A stretch of DNA of 64,000 nucleotides from the NCBI RefSeq assembly GCF_902148845.1, contig NC_043748.1, forward strand, positions 13,978,945 through 14,042,944. Direction: 5' to 3'. Below the pieces are notes generated by a model. The model had not been told where the DNA came from, made no database searches, and saw only the letters and a program-made list of their open reading frames with translations. This DNA comes from Salarias fasciatus. Lineage: Eukaryota; Chordata; Actinopteri; Blenniiformes; Blenniidae. Position numbers and translations under genes: made by a program. Positions 11,434-25,020 of the stretch are shown piece by piece (positions within the stretch are counted from its first letter, which is position 1; every line of letters begins with the position of its first letter).

Positions 11434-12880
11434 TCAGTTCTCCTCCTCCTCCTCCTCCTCGCTGGCTTTGATGAGGTGCCCGTTGAAGGTGATGTAGACG
11501 TCCACGTCGTCGCTGTAGATGGCGTTCTCCCTCTCCCGCTTGTACAGGCGCACCCACACCTCGTCGCCCAGCTCCAGCCGCAGCATCAGGCTCTGGCTCT
11601 GCATGATGGAGCGGTCGGCGGGCTGGGCGTACACGATGGCGCGCTCCGCCTCGTTCTGCATGATGTGCAGGTACGTCTCCTTGAAGTTCCAGGTGTGGAT
11701 GTTGAGGTTGAAGAAGTAGACGCCCGGGACGGCGCAGGAGAACTTGCCGTCGAACATGCTGAACTGGCCGTCCAGGTTGACGAAGACGGTGTCGAAGATG
11801 AGCGCCTGGTAGGAGTCCAGGCTGTGGAGGGACTTGCGGCGGCCGACGGAGAAGGCGGAGTACTGCGCCTTGCACGGGCTTCCCGGAGGACCCGCCTGAC
11901 CTTTGCTGCCCTTGGCTCCCATGGGCCCCCTGGAGCCTGGAGGGCCTTCCAGTCCAGCTTTACCCGGTGTCCCTCGGTCCCCACGGTCCCCTTTGTCACC
12001 TGGGAAACAATATTTCAAACACAAATAATGAAACGGGAGGAAGTTCATTCTTTATAAAGATATATATAAAAAAAAAAAACCCAAACAACCCTGAACGCTT
12101 CACCTTCTCTGATCACGTTCCACTTTATCGCCTCAGATTGTGTCATGAACTGTCATGTGATTAATTCATATTTAAGCTGCACTCAGCTCTAAAGGGAGCT
12201 CTGGAGCTCCTGATGGGTAAACCGTCCGAATCAATGAAACCCCCCCGACCCTCCAGAGCCTAATCTTTGCCATTTAAAGCAAAACGAAGAGTATTTTGAG
12301 ATGAGAGCATCTGCAGCTCTCATGGCTGCCGGTGTGGGTGCATCCTTCCAGAACCAGACAGAAACTGCACAGCTTTGACCCACATGCGAGTCGTGCCAGG
12401 ACAGAGTCTCTCCCATCCAAGAGCAACGACAGCAGCCAAGCTGCAGTTTGCCAGAGAACATTAAAGTGAAAAACAGGCTTTTTTTTCTTTTTTTTTTTTT
12501 TTTGGAATAATGTGCTCTGGACTGACAAATCAAAGAGCGATTTGTTTCAGCCGAGGGACTTTCTTCCAAATCTGAACCATGATGGTGGTGGAAATGTTAG
12601 GCTCTGAGGTTTCTTTGAAGTAGACACACACTTGTGTGTGTGTGTGTGTGTGTGGGTGTGTGAATGATGCACACTGTTGCAGATGAGGAGCATCACCTTT
12701 CAGGATGGTCATGTTGATGAAGGTGCGGACCTCTGGCACGTGGCTGAAGCCGCTTGGCTGCGCTCCACTGCCCTCTGCTGGCTCCAGGTGGTCACAGCAG
12801 CGCCTGCAGGGGACGGGGGGCAAGGGGGGCACCAGGGCCCCCAGGGAGGGGCAGGACAGGAGCAGGAGGACGCCCAACAT
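11434..12880 (-). CDS. c1qtnf6: C1q/TNF-related protein 6 (CTRP6)-like
   Basis: A secreted trimer-forming protein with a collagen stalk and a globular C1q head. Two coding exons read on the minus strand: 12880-12697 and 11999-11434, joined in phase 1 within a Gly codon (ILK-G-DKGDR), giving 249 residues. I start at the ATG of [10 protein letters not shown] because a pyrimidine-rich acceptor (…gtgcacag) sits two bases upstream (exon start 12882). Residues 1 to about 18 form a signal peptide. A cysteine cluster CRRCCD lies at 25-30 and an N-glycosylation site NMT at 56. Fourteen unbroken Gly-X-Y triplets span about 62-103, then Cys104 and the C1q domain to the end ([60 protein letters not shown]). 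The C-terminal IKAS is followed by a run of Glu encoded by a GAG repeat. The CRRCCD…[11 protein letters not shown] arrangement matches C1QTNF6 better than C1QTNF1, and il2rb next door supports it. Confidence 0.9.
12632..12660. repeat. (TG)n microsatellite in c1qtnf6 intron
   Basis: A TG run with one G interruption, in the intron just after the first coding exon. Confidence 0.9.
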
Positions 12881-14703
12881 CACTGTGCACGAGGAGGAGT
12901 AAGAGGATGTTTCAGATGACAAGTTATGGATAAGTATTTCTTATTTTTTCCTGCAGCATTTGTTGAATTTGAATGTTTTTACAAGAACATTTAAAAGTCA
13001 AAGTGAACATAGAAACCTTAATATGAGGATCACCAGTTCACAGGAGGAGAATCAACTTCTGTAGCAACAAAATGAAGAAAAAAAAACAGTGTCGTGGCTG
13101 AATTATTACACATAATGTCATCATGGATCATAACTGTCGTCCCAGATGAAGTGAGAGGTGTGTTCCACCATGTGTTATGAAAAAACACAAATCATTACTT
13201 CATGGAGGAAAAACAGCTGCAGTTGGGGAAAATCATGCGAAAAATAATATAACCCTCCCTTTAAGAAAGAATGAAATAAATGTGCCTCCATTAACTCACT
13301 GTGTCGTTTTACGGGCAGTCTGGACTCAGGGCTGACACGCCGCTAAAAGTCTCACTTAAACCTTATTTTAAAACTCAAAACAGAGACAAGTGCCAAACAG
13401 TGTGAGAGCTCAAGTCTGCATGGATCATAAATCACTTGGAAAAAATGTTCCCAGCTCTTTTTTTTTTTTTGTGAGAGAAAAAGAAGCAGAGCTTCAGTGG
13501 AAAAGTTGTGGCTGTGTGCCAGAATCTCGGTGTGGATCCAGTCTTTGTGTACTGTAACCAGCACAGCGTGTTCTGCCGTGCTTACAAGACACAGCTGGAT
13601 CCACACCGACTCTTCTATAAGTGTCTATAAGTGGATCTGCTATATAGATGCTCACTAGAAGAAAACACAGTCGTTTCTGTGGTTTTGCAGGATTGATGGT
13701 TGGTCCAGTTTGTGAGAATGAAGCACAGAGAGAAGATAAATATCCATCTGTGTTCTGTGCGTCTATCCTTCTAGTTTATAATATCAAGTACATGCTTTTG
13801 GAATGCAGTGTCCGTGCACAGGAAGAACATGCAGACTACATGAAAAGGCCTGCATTGCACTCAAACTGATTACTGTGACGGTGAATAAAAGAGCATTATA
13901 TACATTTGGCATAGAGCACCTTTAAAACTCATATTTACTTTCTGTGTGATTCATTATTAACATAAGCGCTTTGCATATTTTCTGTATGGTGCAGTCAGGA
14001 ATTCTGGGCTCCATTTATATTTCTGAAACACTTTCATATAGAACTACAGAATAAAACTAAAACAGGGATAGAAACAAACACACCCACACACACAAAAAGA
14101 AAAAAAAATCCTCATAAATCCGTGAAAGCTCTAAATGAGGCTTGATTTAAAGTGGGATCACCTTCATTTCAACCTGATTTCCAGTCCCAGTCGTGGTAAC
14201 CAGAGGAAACACAGCTGCGCGCCAGTTCAGCAGCTGGGTACAGTTCAGAGTCATAAGAAAACATTCCTGCTGATCCTGATGCTGTTTTTCCGAGTCTCAT
14301 CCAGAGGAAATCTGCAGCCTGTGTTTGGACGCTTTGGGGATTGAAAGACTACAAAAGGTCATGCAGTGTGTTTGAGGTGGTTCACTCACTCACTCACCAT
14401 GTTACATAACTGCTTTTTGGTGGAAAACCCTACTTTAACTGGAAACTCAGGAATCTCTGCAGAAACACTTCCTCACAGAGGATCTATTGTCGTTTATGTC
14501 TCACTAACAAGACTGCAAATGTACGAACTTTAACATCAGATGTGCCATTCAAGAGCAACAAGAGCAGAGAAACTCTAAATATTACAGAACGGGCTGCAGA
14601 GCGCGCGCTCCGGTTCGTGCGTAAATCAACCGAATCCTCCGCGCGCACAGAGCGCACGCACGGAGCGCTCGCGGATGGGTTTTTTTTTTTTTTTTTTACT
14701 CAC

Positions 14704-14870
14704 CTCGATCGTCTCAGCAGCCGCTTCAGTCCAGGAGGAAACAGGGAGCAGCAGGAGAGCCGGGAGCCTGAGTCAGCAGCTGAGGGCTGCACGGAAGTCC
14801 AGCTTCTCCCCGATCTGATCTGGTCTGATCTGATCCCTCCTTCAGGGAGACTCTGCAGGGAGCAGGGTTT
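14704..14870 (-). promoter_or_regulatory. c1qtnf6: Probable non-coding first exon of c1qtnf6
   Basis: On the minus strand a consensus donor CGAG|GTGAGT ends an exon at 14704. It faces the acceptor at the c1qtnf6 start exon 1.8 kb downstream, and no other minus-strand gene lies between. The local sequence around 14590-14870 is enriched in CpG and contains a small repeated GATCTGATCTGG motif. The 5' limit (14870) is a guess, since no transcription start can be seen. Confidence 0.45.
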
Positions 14871-15032
14871 ATGTGACTCTGGGGGGAAAAAAAAAAGAAA
14901 CAAAAACCATGTGAAATCCAGAGTGACAGCTGCAGATCCTGATCTGATCGGAAAACTATTGCACCTGTTCAGAGCGACAATGCGGGGAGCAAAGGCAGAA
15001 AACATGAATTGTATAAAGGCAAAAGTCTCATT

Positions 15033-15143
<111 letters not shown>

Positions 15144-18100
15144 CTTCAGGGTGGGAAGTAAAAATGTAAAGTATGTAAATTAGTTTTTTTTCTTCTTTCT
15201 TCCAAGCTGGAAAGAAACTAACAGAGTTGAACTTCTCAGATAAGCAGCTCCTATGAGGAAGTATGAAGCCATAAAAACAATTTTGTAATATGTCAGGTAC
15301 AAAAAGACATCAAACATCTACTTATTATTCTTATTTTTCTTCTTCCTAAATCTTTTTCCCATGAGTTTGATGGAGGAACTTTCTCACTTCAGATTTTGTT
15401 GCAAGTGACTGCAAGTAAAACAAGATAACACATGAAAGCCGCTCATTCCAGGGTCTTTGAGTTCTTTTGGAAAAGGGAAATGTTTGATAACATGCTTCCC
15501 ATGGAAACCAGGGGAAGATACAGCATTGGAAGAAAAGTTATCATAAAAGTCAGTGAGTGAGTAGACTACAACTCTTACAGATCATTCATTTAGCAGTCAA
15601 AGCAGAAACACAACTATTAACAGATGTATGTCAACATTAGATGATGAATAGTTTCATTTCAGTGAGTTTCTGCTGGAGCAGCGGCCAGTGGAAGAGTGTT
15701 GGACAGAGGTTTCTTGAGGGAAGTCAACACATGTAAAAAAAAAAAAATCTCATCCACAAATCTGTTTCCACTCTGTGAGCTGTCTCTCTAATCTACAGAG
15801 TTTTTTTTCTTTTTAGATCTTGGAACATTTGAAGGTTTGTTGAAATGAAATCTTGTCAAAGCATTACAGAGGAAATCCCTGTTTTATGGAGCTTTAATCA
15901 AATCACAGACATATGATCTGAGAAGGAGAAAAAGTTTCTGTTGGATTCTCTTTAATGTCTGTACTATTTCAACATTAGTATCATATCCGCAACCAGAACT
16001 GACAATTACAAAAAAAACAAAAAACAAACAGAAGCTGAGAAATTTTACTGATGATAAAGTGTAGTGAAAGCATAAAACATGAAAATCTAGCTACTGTGGA
16101 TCATAAATAATTCATCAACTTTTAATGAATTGTTTATCTCAGTGAAAAGTTTTGGTTACAAAGTCAATGTTCAGTAATTTAATTGGTGATTGACTGTAAG
16201 ACACAATCTTTTTAGATTATGTTGCTCAGCCGTTCATATGACTTATAATAGGTGACATATATGTAAAAAAATGCCTGCATATACCATCAGTGACCACTAG
16301 ATGTCACTGTATGGCAGCAGAATGATGCTAAAACATCACAGAATTTTTAAAAATTAGTTTAACATTTGACTGATGGCACAGAAAATGACACTGAAAAGAA
16401 ACATATTTAAACCGCATGATTCAAACTCAAACTTATATAAATGAAGAAACCTTTGAAAAGTACGTTGTTGTGCAACAACAGAGATGCAGCCGTTGTTTGT
16501 TGCCTCCAGATTACCAGCAAGTGGAGAAGCTCAGTGGACTTGAGTGAAATTACAACCTGTAGCTTTTTATTTGTATTTAAACTGGTAACAGAATAAACAA
16601 TCTGGACCCAGATTTTCTTTTCATTTATTTATTTATTTATTTTGATAAGGTCTTTAGGACCACCATGTTTTTTTTCTTACCAGTTTGCGCATTTTATGTA
16701 ATACGCCTTTTGTGCATTAGGTGGCAGTAGTGAGTTACAGTTGACTTCATTCCAGTTTTTTTGAACTCCTTTTCACAGTTTACTCAAATTTTTTTTTTTT
16801 CACTTAGTAATTTGCAGCCTTTCTTGTGTTGAATGCTGAACATTCTCCTTTGTCTTGTTGGACTGAGGACAGTCAGGCTGGACATCTGTGCATCACCAGT
16901 TTCATCTTTTTTTTTTCTCTCAGTCGCTGCAAAAACAATCGCCTCATTTATCGCTTCATTGCAAAAGACTACAACATACACAAAAACTGCTACTCCTCGC
17001 GTCCCCCCTCGCTGACCCCCTTTCGGCTGTTTGCTGACAGAAACCAGCCGTCTGGTGGAGCTGGAGGAGGTTGAGGCAGGATGTGTGTAAGACGGGCGCA
17101 GCTGCAGTTCATTACGGCCTGTGGTCCGCCGTTACATCAGGACAACATTCCTGCGTGTGATCCGGCCCGCCTCCGCCGCGAGCACACACATCTGGAAGCA
17201 CCTGACGGACGGCGTTCTCCCGCTGCCGCTCTGCCCCCGGCTCTGTCTGCCCCCCCCTCGGCTTTTCTTTATTATTGCTCCTAAATCTCAACTGTCCTCT
17301 TAGTGCATCTGACCTTTGACCTCACAGGTGAACTGATGGTTTCACACTTGGATTTATTGGCAGGTCATAAAATAAAGATGAAGCCCAAGACAAGAAGGTT
17401 TTGTACTAAAATTCCAGATTAAGACTCAGAAGAGAAACATTTTATCCTGTTTTCAGCAAGCGGCTCAAATCTACTGTCTTTTCTTACATTCTATTTTCTG
17501 AGTTTGGTTGGTGAATTTTTGCCTTTTTTCAAAGCATAAACTCTGCACCACAATAATCACAAGTTTAAATATAAGTGTATTGTACCACTTCCAGCCTGCT
17601 CAAGATGAAACCGAAGTCGAATGTGTTTGACACCACAGCTGTAAACTCAACGATCCTCCACAAGTTTCTCCTGGTAAGTGTGCATCAAATTCCAGTGCCT
17701 CACTACAATGGAAATCCATCTTTTGCCACATATTTTCTTTCTTTTTGCAGCTGTTTTCACTCCAACATACAGTCCGGCCGTGTGATTTGAAAGCCGAAGT
17801 GTTTTTCCTGCTGTAAACTAAACCTTTATTTTCATGTTTGTTACAGTAAACTCAACTCAGCACACTGCATCTTAATTTTGCCTTTCCAAAAAAATGATAT
17901 AAAAAGCATCAAATTGAAAAAAGGAATCTTTAGCATTGGTTCCATATTTAACAGTGTCGATCTTTTCTCATTTTCACAATTTTGTCTCCAAGTTTAACAT
18001 GAAAAAAAGAATTCTCACCGATATTTCTGTCAGTCTGTTCTATAAGACGGATGTAAACTTTCACTCTTCCTTCACAACATGTTGTTTTGGCTCAGCGAGG

Positions 18101-19323
18101 TGAGTCTGAAGCTTCAGACCACAGAGTGGTGTGTGTGTCTGTGTGTGTTGGTGTGTGTGTGTGGCTCCGCTCAGTGAAAAAACAAAGACGGGGTGAGAGG
18201 GTTTATTCTCGATATTCTGCATCAAACCTGCGTTTTTAAAGCCCAGCGACACACAATGAGAAGACCACTGCTCACAGTGGAGGCCTGTTTGTCTTGAAGC
18301 TCTTAAAGCTCAAGTGTTTGTTCAGATCTGAGTTCTTGAGAACATATTTGACCCCTGACGGAGCCGGGGCAGCTGCTGCGTCGTCTCTTCCTCCTGACGG
18401 CAGCGGACTCTGTTTTCATTCCCTGGAAAGAGGGTGAAACTCAGGCTCGGCTCGACCTCACGTCCCCTCATCTCCCTGCGGGTCCAATCCAAAACAAACC
18501 CTGCTCTGCAAATGACTCTCACACGAGAAATCAAACACTCTGGGTTTGGTGCAATTGTATCTCTCACCCCAGGAGTTTGCATGTTCTTCTTGTTCACATG
18601 TGGGTTTCATAAAAAAAAAAAAAAAAAAAAGAGAGGAGAAAAAAAACATTTCAAGGAAAATAAAAGAATATGGGTAAAAAAAGAAATAGATACAATGACT
18701 GACACAAGAGGATGTTTAAAAATGCAGATAGTTTGTATAAAATTTTTTTTAATTCTATATTTTAAAAACTCTTTCCAGTGACTTGAATTTTCAAGAATGA
18801 CTCTGCTCTTTAATGTTATTTGTTCTCTTCCTAGATGAAGATTGTGGTAATTTGGTGATTTGCATGGCGTTTCATCTTCAAACAAATATTTTTCCTGAGG
18901 CTGCTACTGAAATATCGGGCTATATTCTGACTTCCTCCGTGCTCAGATGAGGTGTTCATCAAACGGCGTGTGAAGGGAAGCGAGGCGGCGTGTGGTTTTT
19001 CAGCAGAACGTCTCATTCGGTTTGTTCTCTCCTTTTTCCTGCAAAGACAGATTGAAGACTGCTGAGTGATTGACGGCAAAAAAGCAGAGACAATTCAAGA
19101 ATGTCCAAAAAGCATCAAGGTAAACGCTCGACCTGAGTCAGGCCAGGTCAAACACCTTCAATTTCAAGTTTTTTATTTTTAATTTTTCTACATCATCATA
19201 AGTGCATTTTTATTTTTATGTATATTTTTATTCTTAGACTTGCAAATGTTAATTTTTTATGTATATACCAGTATGTGCTGAAAACATTGGATTTCTACAA
19301 CACAGAGAAATTATCTTCTTTTC

Positions 19324-19401
19324 TTATCTTATCTTATCTTATCTTATCTTATCTTATCTTATCTTATCTTATCTTATCTTATCTTATCTTATCTTATCTT
19401 A
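19324..19401. repeat. (TTATC)n pentanucleotide array
   Basis: About 15 near-perfect copies of TTATC; the other strand reads GATAA, a GATA-factor core. Confidence 0.95.
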
Positions 19402-21394
19402 GAGTTTTCTATCTTTGTGGTTTTACTTTGCAGTGTTGATCATTTTGAGGGAAGAAATCCAATTACTAATTAATCTCAAACATATTTTTGGAGTGTGAAC
19501 AGACTGAGAAGTTTATTATTCTGAATAAAATAGAATCAAATAACTTTATTGTCATTATAGATAAATCGCAGGCGCTGCTCACTTTATGCATCAGAAAAAA
19601 AAACCCAGATGGACAAAATGTACATATATATAATATGAATATGTAGATATAAAGTGTAGAAAGAATGATTATGGCCGTCCCATCAGAATACATGAGAGGT
19701 TAACAGAGCTGATTGTTCAGTTTCAGAGGAATCCGGTTCGATTCCCACCCGAACCCCCACATAACACCAAGTTGTTCTGAACATCTTGACCGACTCACTT
19801 AAAAGTTTTTTCAGACTTCTGTCATGTTGACAGTTAAATGATCTCCTGATTCATTTGCAGGCAGGTATTTTTCATTGCATCATTGAATCATGGAACAAGG
19901 AGAAGTGTCAGGATGAATGTTTTTGTAAAACTTGAAAAGAAGGCAAAGTGACTTCTTTACAGTTTTCTCATGTCATCTAGTGGTGGTGTAAAATAGTGCA
20001 TCAGTGTTTCTTCACTTTATTTTCCATCTTTGTTTGAAAATCTTCATGGACTCCAACAGAACAACGCTAATTATTCATGCCAGTGTTTGATGAGAATGTT
20101 AATCTATATAAGCTACAAATGCATGGACAAGACACACATCTAATGTGTCTATTTTAGATTTAACAAATTACCCAGCATGCATGTCTCCAGATTGCGAGAC
20201 GTTATGGAGAAAAATGACAAAAGCACACAGAGAACATAGAAAATCTGAGTGAAATACACAAATTAACTTTGAATCAAATCCAGCAGTAAAAACAAGGCTC
20301 CTCAACCTAAACATAGAAATATTCATTGAATATATTGAATTTTCCTCTAGGATTATTAAAGTAGGTTCTGTTGTGTTCTAATCTCAGAACATTTATCTGC
20401 TTTACTGGTTTCTTTTCTTGTTTTGACACAGAGTTCATGTTGTGAGGACTGAATAAGCTTCTTGCTTCATCACAGATATTACTGTATATAATGCAATCAG
20501 GAACTGTTAACATATGTAAGAATGAAGATATAACTGTGTGCGTGAATGCGTGTGTGTGTGTATCTGATTAAAACAAGGCAGGCAGGTGGGACTGTTGTGC
20601 AATGAGGAGGCAGCTCAGTAACGTCAGTTCTCTGTGAGGTGAGCGGATGTTGCAGGTTGTGTCATAGTTAAATGTCAAACCACACTCTTAATACACACGC
20701 TCGCTCTCTCTCACACACACACCACCGGGACCAGCTGACAGGACATGTAAACATGCGCGTGCGCACACACACACACACACACACACACACGCGCGCGCAC
20801 GCCCAGACACACCTCAGCCCTCGCACCACAGCGACACAGGAAGTCAGTTCTACCAAAGGTTTTTATTGATCTTGTTTTATTTTTGGTCTCTCTACAGACA
20901 AGGTTCATCAACAATCAAGAGTTTAAAGGCAAATCTGTCTGAAAACTATACTGTGCTTTAGATAAACTTCTCTAATTGTAGCTTCTTTGGAGAATTATAT
21001 TCAATAAGACCTGAAAAAAATCAAGTTCATTATTCAATATTTCTCTGTTTTTCAAATCTTACCTGTGATAATTATCCCCTCCAGCCGAAATATTGTCATT
21101 TAGATTTGAAAGAATGAGTTAATATGAGTAAAGCAGCAAAAACAAAAGGCAGGAAAGAGTTCAGGTTATGTCCGATAAAGCGAAAATATGGGATTAAACA
21201 CTGGAAGATTAACTGTCTGAATGGAATAAGATGAAGGTCTGTTTTGAGAAATATATAAGAAGAAAAAAAGATAAAAAATTGACACTTTCTTTACAGGTTA
21301 TACTGGATTGTTATGTACGTATTCACTATTTTTACACTACAATGCAGTCTGTGTGGATAAAGCGGGTGATTACATTTTATCATGAACATTTGAT

Positions 21395-21395
<1 letters not shown>

Positions 21396-21447
<52 letters not shown>
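21396..21447. repeat. (CA)n microsatellite
   Basis: About 26 uninterrupted CA units. Confidence 0.95.
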
Positions 21448-21452
<5 letters not shown>

Positions 21453-22082
21453 ATCACAACTACAGGTTATTTCCATGGTAACAGAGCTACTTAGAAAATC
21501 CAAGCACTTTAACTGATTTTCAGCACGAGCGTTCACAACTAAATATCTGTAACAGAACGTAGTTAAAGTAGTTCGGAGCTGCTCTTGAAAAGACAGCTGT
21601 TCGTAACAGAGTTGCAGTCTTGTTAAAGTAATTCCCACTTTGCTATGTATGTATATATATATATATAGTCAACACAAACGCGGATAAAGTCAAGCAAAAT
21701 GATGCGTGGATAGTTTGAAGTGCACGTTAGAAGTTATTGAGGAGGTATGATACTTGTAAATATAGTAAACCTGAGATGATGAAGGCTCCAGCGGCCCCTC
21801 ACACTGCCTGTGAATCTGCGTCTTTGCATTTTATATCGACTAAAACCCGACCATCGACGCTCCGTGTCGCATCTTAATCTACAAGCCGTGGTCCCCATGA
21901 GCTATTTCTACATGATCACTGCTTGTAATGATGATCCGCCTGAGTACGACAACAATCGGCACAAAAAACCAGAAGGACTAAAGTCATTATTCTTACTGTT
22001 AACAGGAGTTGTTGCTGTTAATGAGCTCTGAATTAATGCTGTTGAATTCTGTGATTACACTTTAGATTGTTTCAGTCATGCT

Positions 22083-22088
22083 GTTTAT
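22083..22088 (-). terminator. il2rb: Candidate il2rb polyadenylation signal
   Basis: AATAAA on the minus strand about 190 bases after the il2rb stop codon. It is the closest canonical hexamer I see downstream of this gene. Confidence 0.5.
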
Positions 22089-22278
22089 TTTGATCCCCTG
22101 TCTCTTCAAGCCGAAATATAGCACAGTGCTCTTGTAATTTGACACCAGCCTCATAGAAATATTAGTAATGTACTCATAGCAGCCAGGATCCTGAGTTACC
22201 CGAACATCTGGTAACGTTATAAAGTAAAAACGCTGGTCTGCTGATCAGAATGGGAAGTGTAACGGCGTGATCGTTGGC

Positions 22279-24103
22279 TCAGATGGATTTGTTGCTGAAC
22301 GTCGTCTGCAGCTCTTTCAGCGTTACGTAGCCGGTTCTGCAGGACTCCGCCGGCATGGAGGAGGACCTGCACATGGCCCCGGGGCTGCCGCTGCCGCCGC
22401 TGCTGGCAACCGTGGCGACGACGTCCGCCGGCTGGACGTCGGGGGAAACCGGCGCGACGCTGACAGGGTGAGGAGGACCCGGGGGAGAGGTCAGGGGGCA
22501 AATCTGGAACGGGAGCTGCAGAGGGAGGGTCAGAAGGTGTGAGCTCAGATCGTCCAGATCGTCTTCTACATCGAGGTCGATGTCCAGCTCGTCTTCCTTC
22601 CCGATGCAGAAGCCGGAGTCTGGGCTGTGCGGCTCCTTCTTCAGGCTCTCGTACGTCGTCCAGGGGGCGAGCGACGGGAAGAGGAAGGGCTGAAGGGCGC
22701 AGGGGTCGTCCTGATAGGTGAAGTAGGCCAGGTTGGAGTTGGCGTGATCGGAGCCGCCGGAGGAGCTGGACATGAAGTATCCGATGTTGGAGAAGCAGGA
22801 CGAGGAGGACGAGTCGTCGACGGCCCCGCTGGTCTGGGAGCCGTCGGAGCGGCGGTTCTGGAAGTGAAGCAGGGCGCTGGTGGAGCTGGAGGCGGCGGGG
22901 GGAGCAGAGGGGACGCCATCCCAGCTTTCACACAGCACCACCGGAGAGATCTGCTCGCATGGCTGCGACGTGAAGAAGGAGCCGGAATCCGACAGAGGAT
23001 TCAGCCAAGACTGAGGGACAGAGCAGAACAGAGGCGGCGATCAGACTGGAGCAGAGATTCCCTACCGTTTCACCCCACAACACACCAGAAATACAGTTTC
23101 TCAGTCATATTAGAAAAGATTATTACATGTGAACTAGTGTGTGTACATGTGATGAAAGTCAGATGACACATTTGGTGAAGTTTTGTGGTAAAATCGACAG
23201 ACTCTGAAACCCTCAGCCAGCAAAGCGGAGCACGTTGTGCTAAGAGCTCCAGAGTCGAGGGAGAGCCGCGTCTCTACCTTCAGATTCCCTCCGTGGACAG
23301 AGTGCAGCGTGCAGAAGTACTCCGAAGGGTTCGGGATCGGCTTCTTTTTGAGGAGCCTGAAACAACACGGGCGAGTCATGACGGGCTATACAAACAAACA
23401 CACACACACACACACACACACAACACAGAAATAACACTCACCCCCTGGTCTTATAACTTCTGTAAATTATCAGTAGTGCAGAAATAATGAGACACAAGGG
23501 GAGCAGCAGTCCCACGGACAGCACTGCTGTCTGACGCAGCCACCACTCTGGAACCAAGAGACAAAACTGTAAAATGCAAATATTTGACACGGACATCTGC
23601 TTGAAGGCAGCAAACGCATTTTCCTGCGTCTACCTTCGCTTCCCGGCGCCTCCGGCTGGTCTGAAGCGCCCGTCCAGGACGCCGTGGGGCTCCACTCGCT
23701 CCACTGGCTGGGGGTCCTGCGGAGGGGTCTGGCCCTCACCCGGAGCTCCACCCGGCCCTCCAGCTTCTCCACGAGGATCACTGGCTCCAGCTGCTCAGTG
23801 TACAACGGGCTGGCCTCCTGTTGACAAGTAAACGTAAAAACAATGATAACACTGGTCTGCAGAGTAATATCTCAGAGGAACGAATTCAGCTCATGCCTGT
23901 GGCATTCCTCAAAAAATTCTCCTGGATTTGCTTGCACGAAAACTCACCTCCCAGGTTTGGCCCTTCTTTTTAAGCTGAACTTGAAATCCAACGCCAGAAC
24001 GAATCAGATACTTTGAGACGTCGGGACCGAGACTCCAAGATATCCAAGTTGCGTTGGCAGTGCTATTGACGTGAGGAGCGCCTGGAGGATGCATTTTAAC
24101 TGT

Positions 24104-24158
<55 letters not shown>

Positions 24159-25020
24159 GTCTAAGATACAAAGTCTGAGACAAATTACATTCTAATTTAG
24201 AACGAATGATTTGAAAAGCATTTTAAAACGGTTCTGAACGAGCTGGTCTCACTCACTGTGATTTCTCAGCTTATAGCTCTGAATCGTCTCCACCAAAGTG
24301 CCGTCGCACCTCATGCTGATGTTCGGCATCACCTCCGACCCCGAGAACTCCTGCAGGGATCGATTAAACGAGACCGGATGAAGATGCAGTGGTTAGCAGT
24401 CATCTAGTAGTAAACGGTAAGCGGATTCCATGCACACGGCATTTTCACACCTCTTGAGTGCTTTACGCGATTGATCATGTATGTAAATAAATCCAAATGG
24501 AAAAATACATGATGAAGAAAAATAGTAATGTCTCTTACTTGATTTTGAAAAGCAAAACTGCAGCCCGGAAGAGAATTTTCATGGTGTTTCAGGAGGCAGC
24601 TCTGGCTGAACGAAAACAATAACACACAAAATGTTATAATTTAATCAATCTGGATGAACAGAAAGCTTTTTCGTTTAAGCCGAGCAGTAGCGAGTACGGT
24701 GATCCTGATGTCTTACGTGATCATTTCAGGTTCGAAATCGACAAACACTTTCTTCACGCCCGAGATCCAGCAGTCCGCGCTGGGATCCAGCGCAGAGCCG
24801 TTCCACAAGCAGCTGACGCTTCTCAAGAAGTCGTTCGTACAGAGGAGACCTTCAATGGTGGACAAGTTTAAAAAAAAAAAAGAACAGAAATAAAGATCAG
24901 CTTGGAAAGTTGGGATCTGAGTTTATTTTGCTTTGGTGCGATCAAACTGTGGGAACCTCTGTGGGAGCGGACGCCATGCGCTGAAATCAGAGCCGCCAGG
25001 ATGGGTAAGAGCTTCTCCAT
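22279..25020 (-). CDS. il2rb: Interleukin-2 receptor subunit beta (IL-2/IL-15 receptor)
   Basis: A type I cytokine receptor chain that pairs with the common gamma chain and signals through JAK1/STAT5. Nine coding exons on the minus strand, all GT-AG and in frame: 25020-24957, 24849-24717, 24605-24539, 24350-24257, 24099-23948, 23817-23634, 23547-23442, 23356-23278 and 23010-22279, giving 536 residues (human about 551). A signal peptide (MEKLLPILAALISAHG) is followed by the D1 domain with TNDFLRSVSCLWNGS and paired cysteines. The fibronectin-like D2 domain ends in WSEWS (about 209-213). The membrane span lies at about 238-260. Box 1 IPNPSEYF (about 274-281) aligns with human TPDPSKFF. The tail has SCFSNIGYF and LAYFTY, matching human SCFTNQGYF and QVYFTY. 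It ends near GYVTLKELQ, equivalent to the human STAT5-docking AYLSLQELQ. The gene looks intact, and c1qtnf6 and mpst nearby support orthology. Confidence 0.93.
24103..24157. repeat. (CA)n microsatellite in il2rb intron 4
   Basis: About 27 CA units directly beside the acceptor of il2rb exon 5; on the gene strand the intron ends in (TG)n then TACACAG. Confidence 0.95.

Noticed and set aside
11476-12057. Plus-strand open frame of 193 codons
   Set aside because: Antisense of the c1qtnf6 C1q exon, with low-complexity Val/His/Asp composition.
16715-16729. CTCF-like motif (GCATTAGGTGGCAG)
   Set aside because: Only part of the core consensus matches, and single short matches are expected by chance at this length.
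19680-19760. Possible tRNA gene around ggttcgattccc
   Set aside because: A box B-like string is present but no box A, acceptor stem or cloverleaf can be drawn; more likely an old repeat.
22627-23166. Plus-strand open frame of 179 codons
   Set aside because: Antisense of the il2rb cytoplasmic-tail exon.
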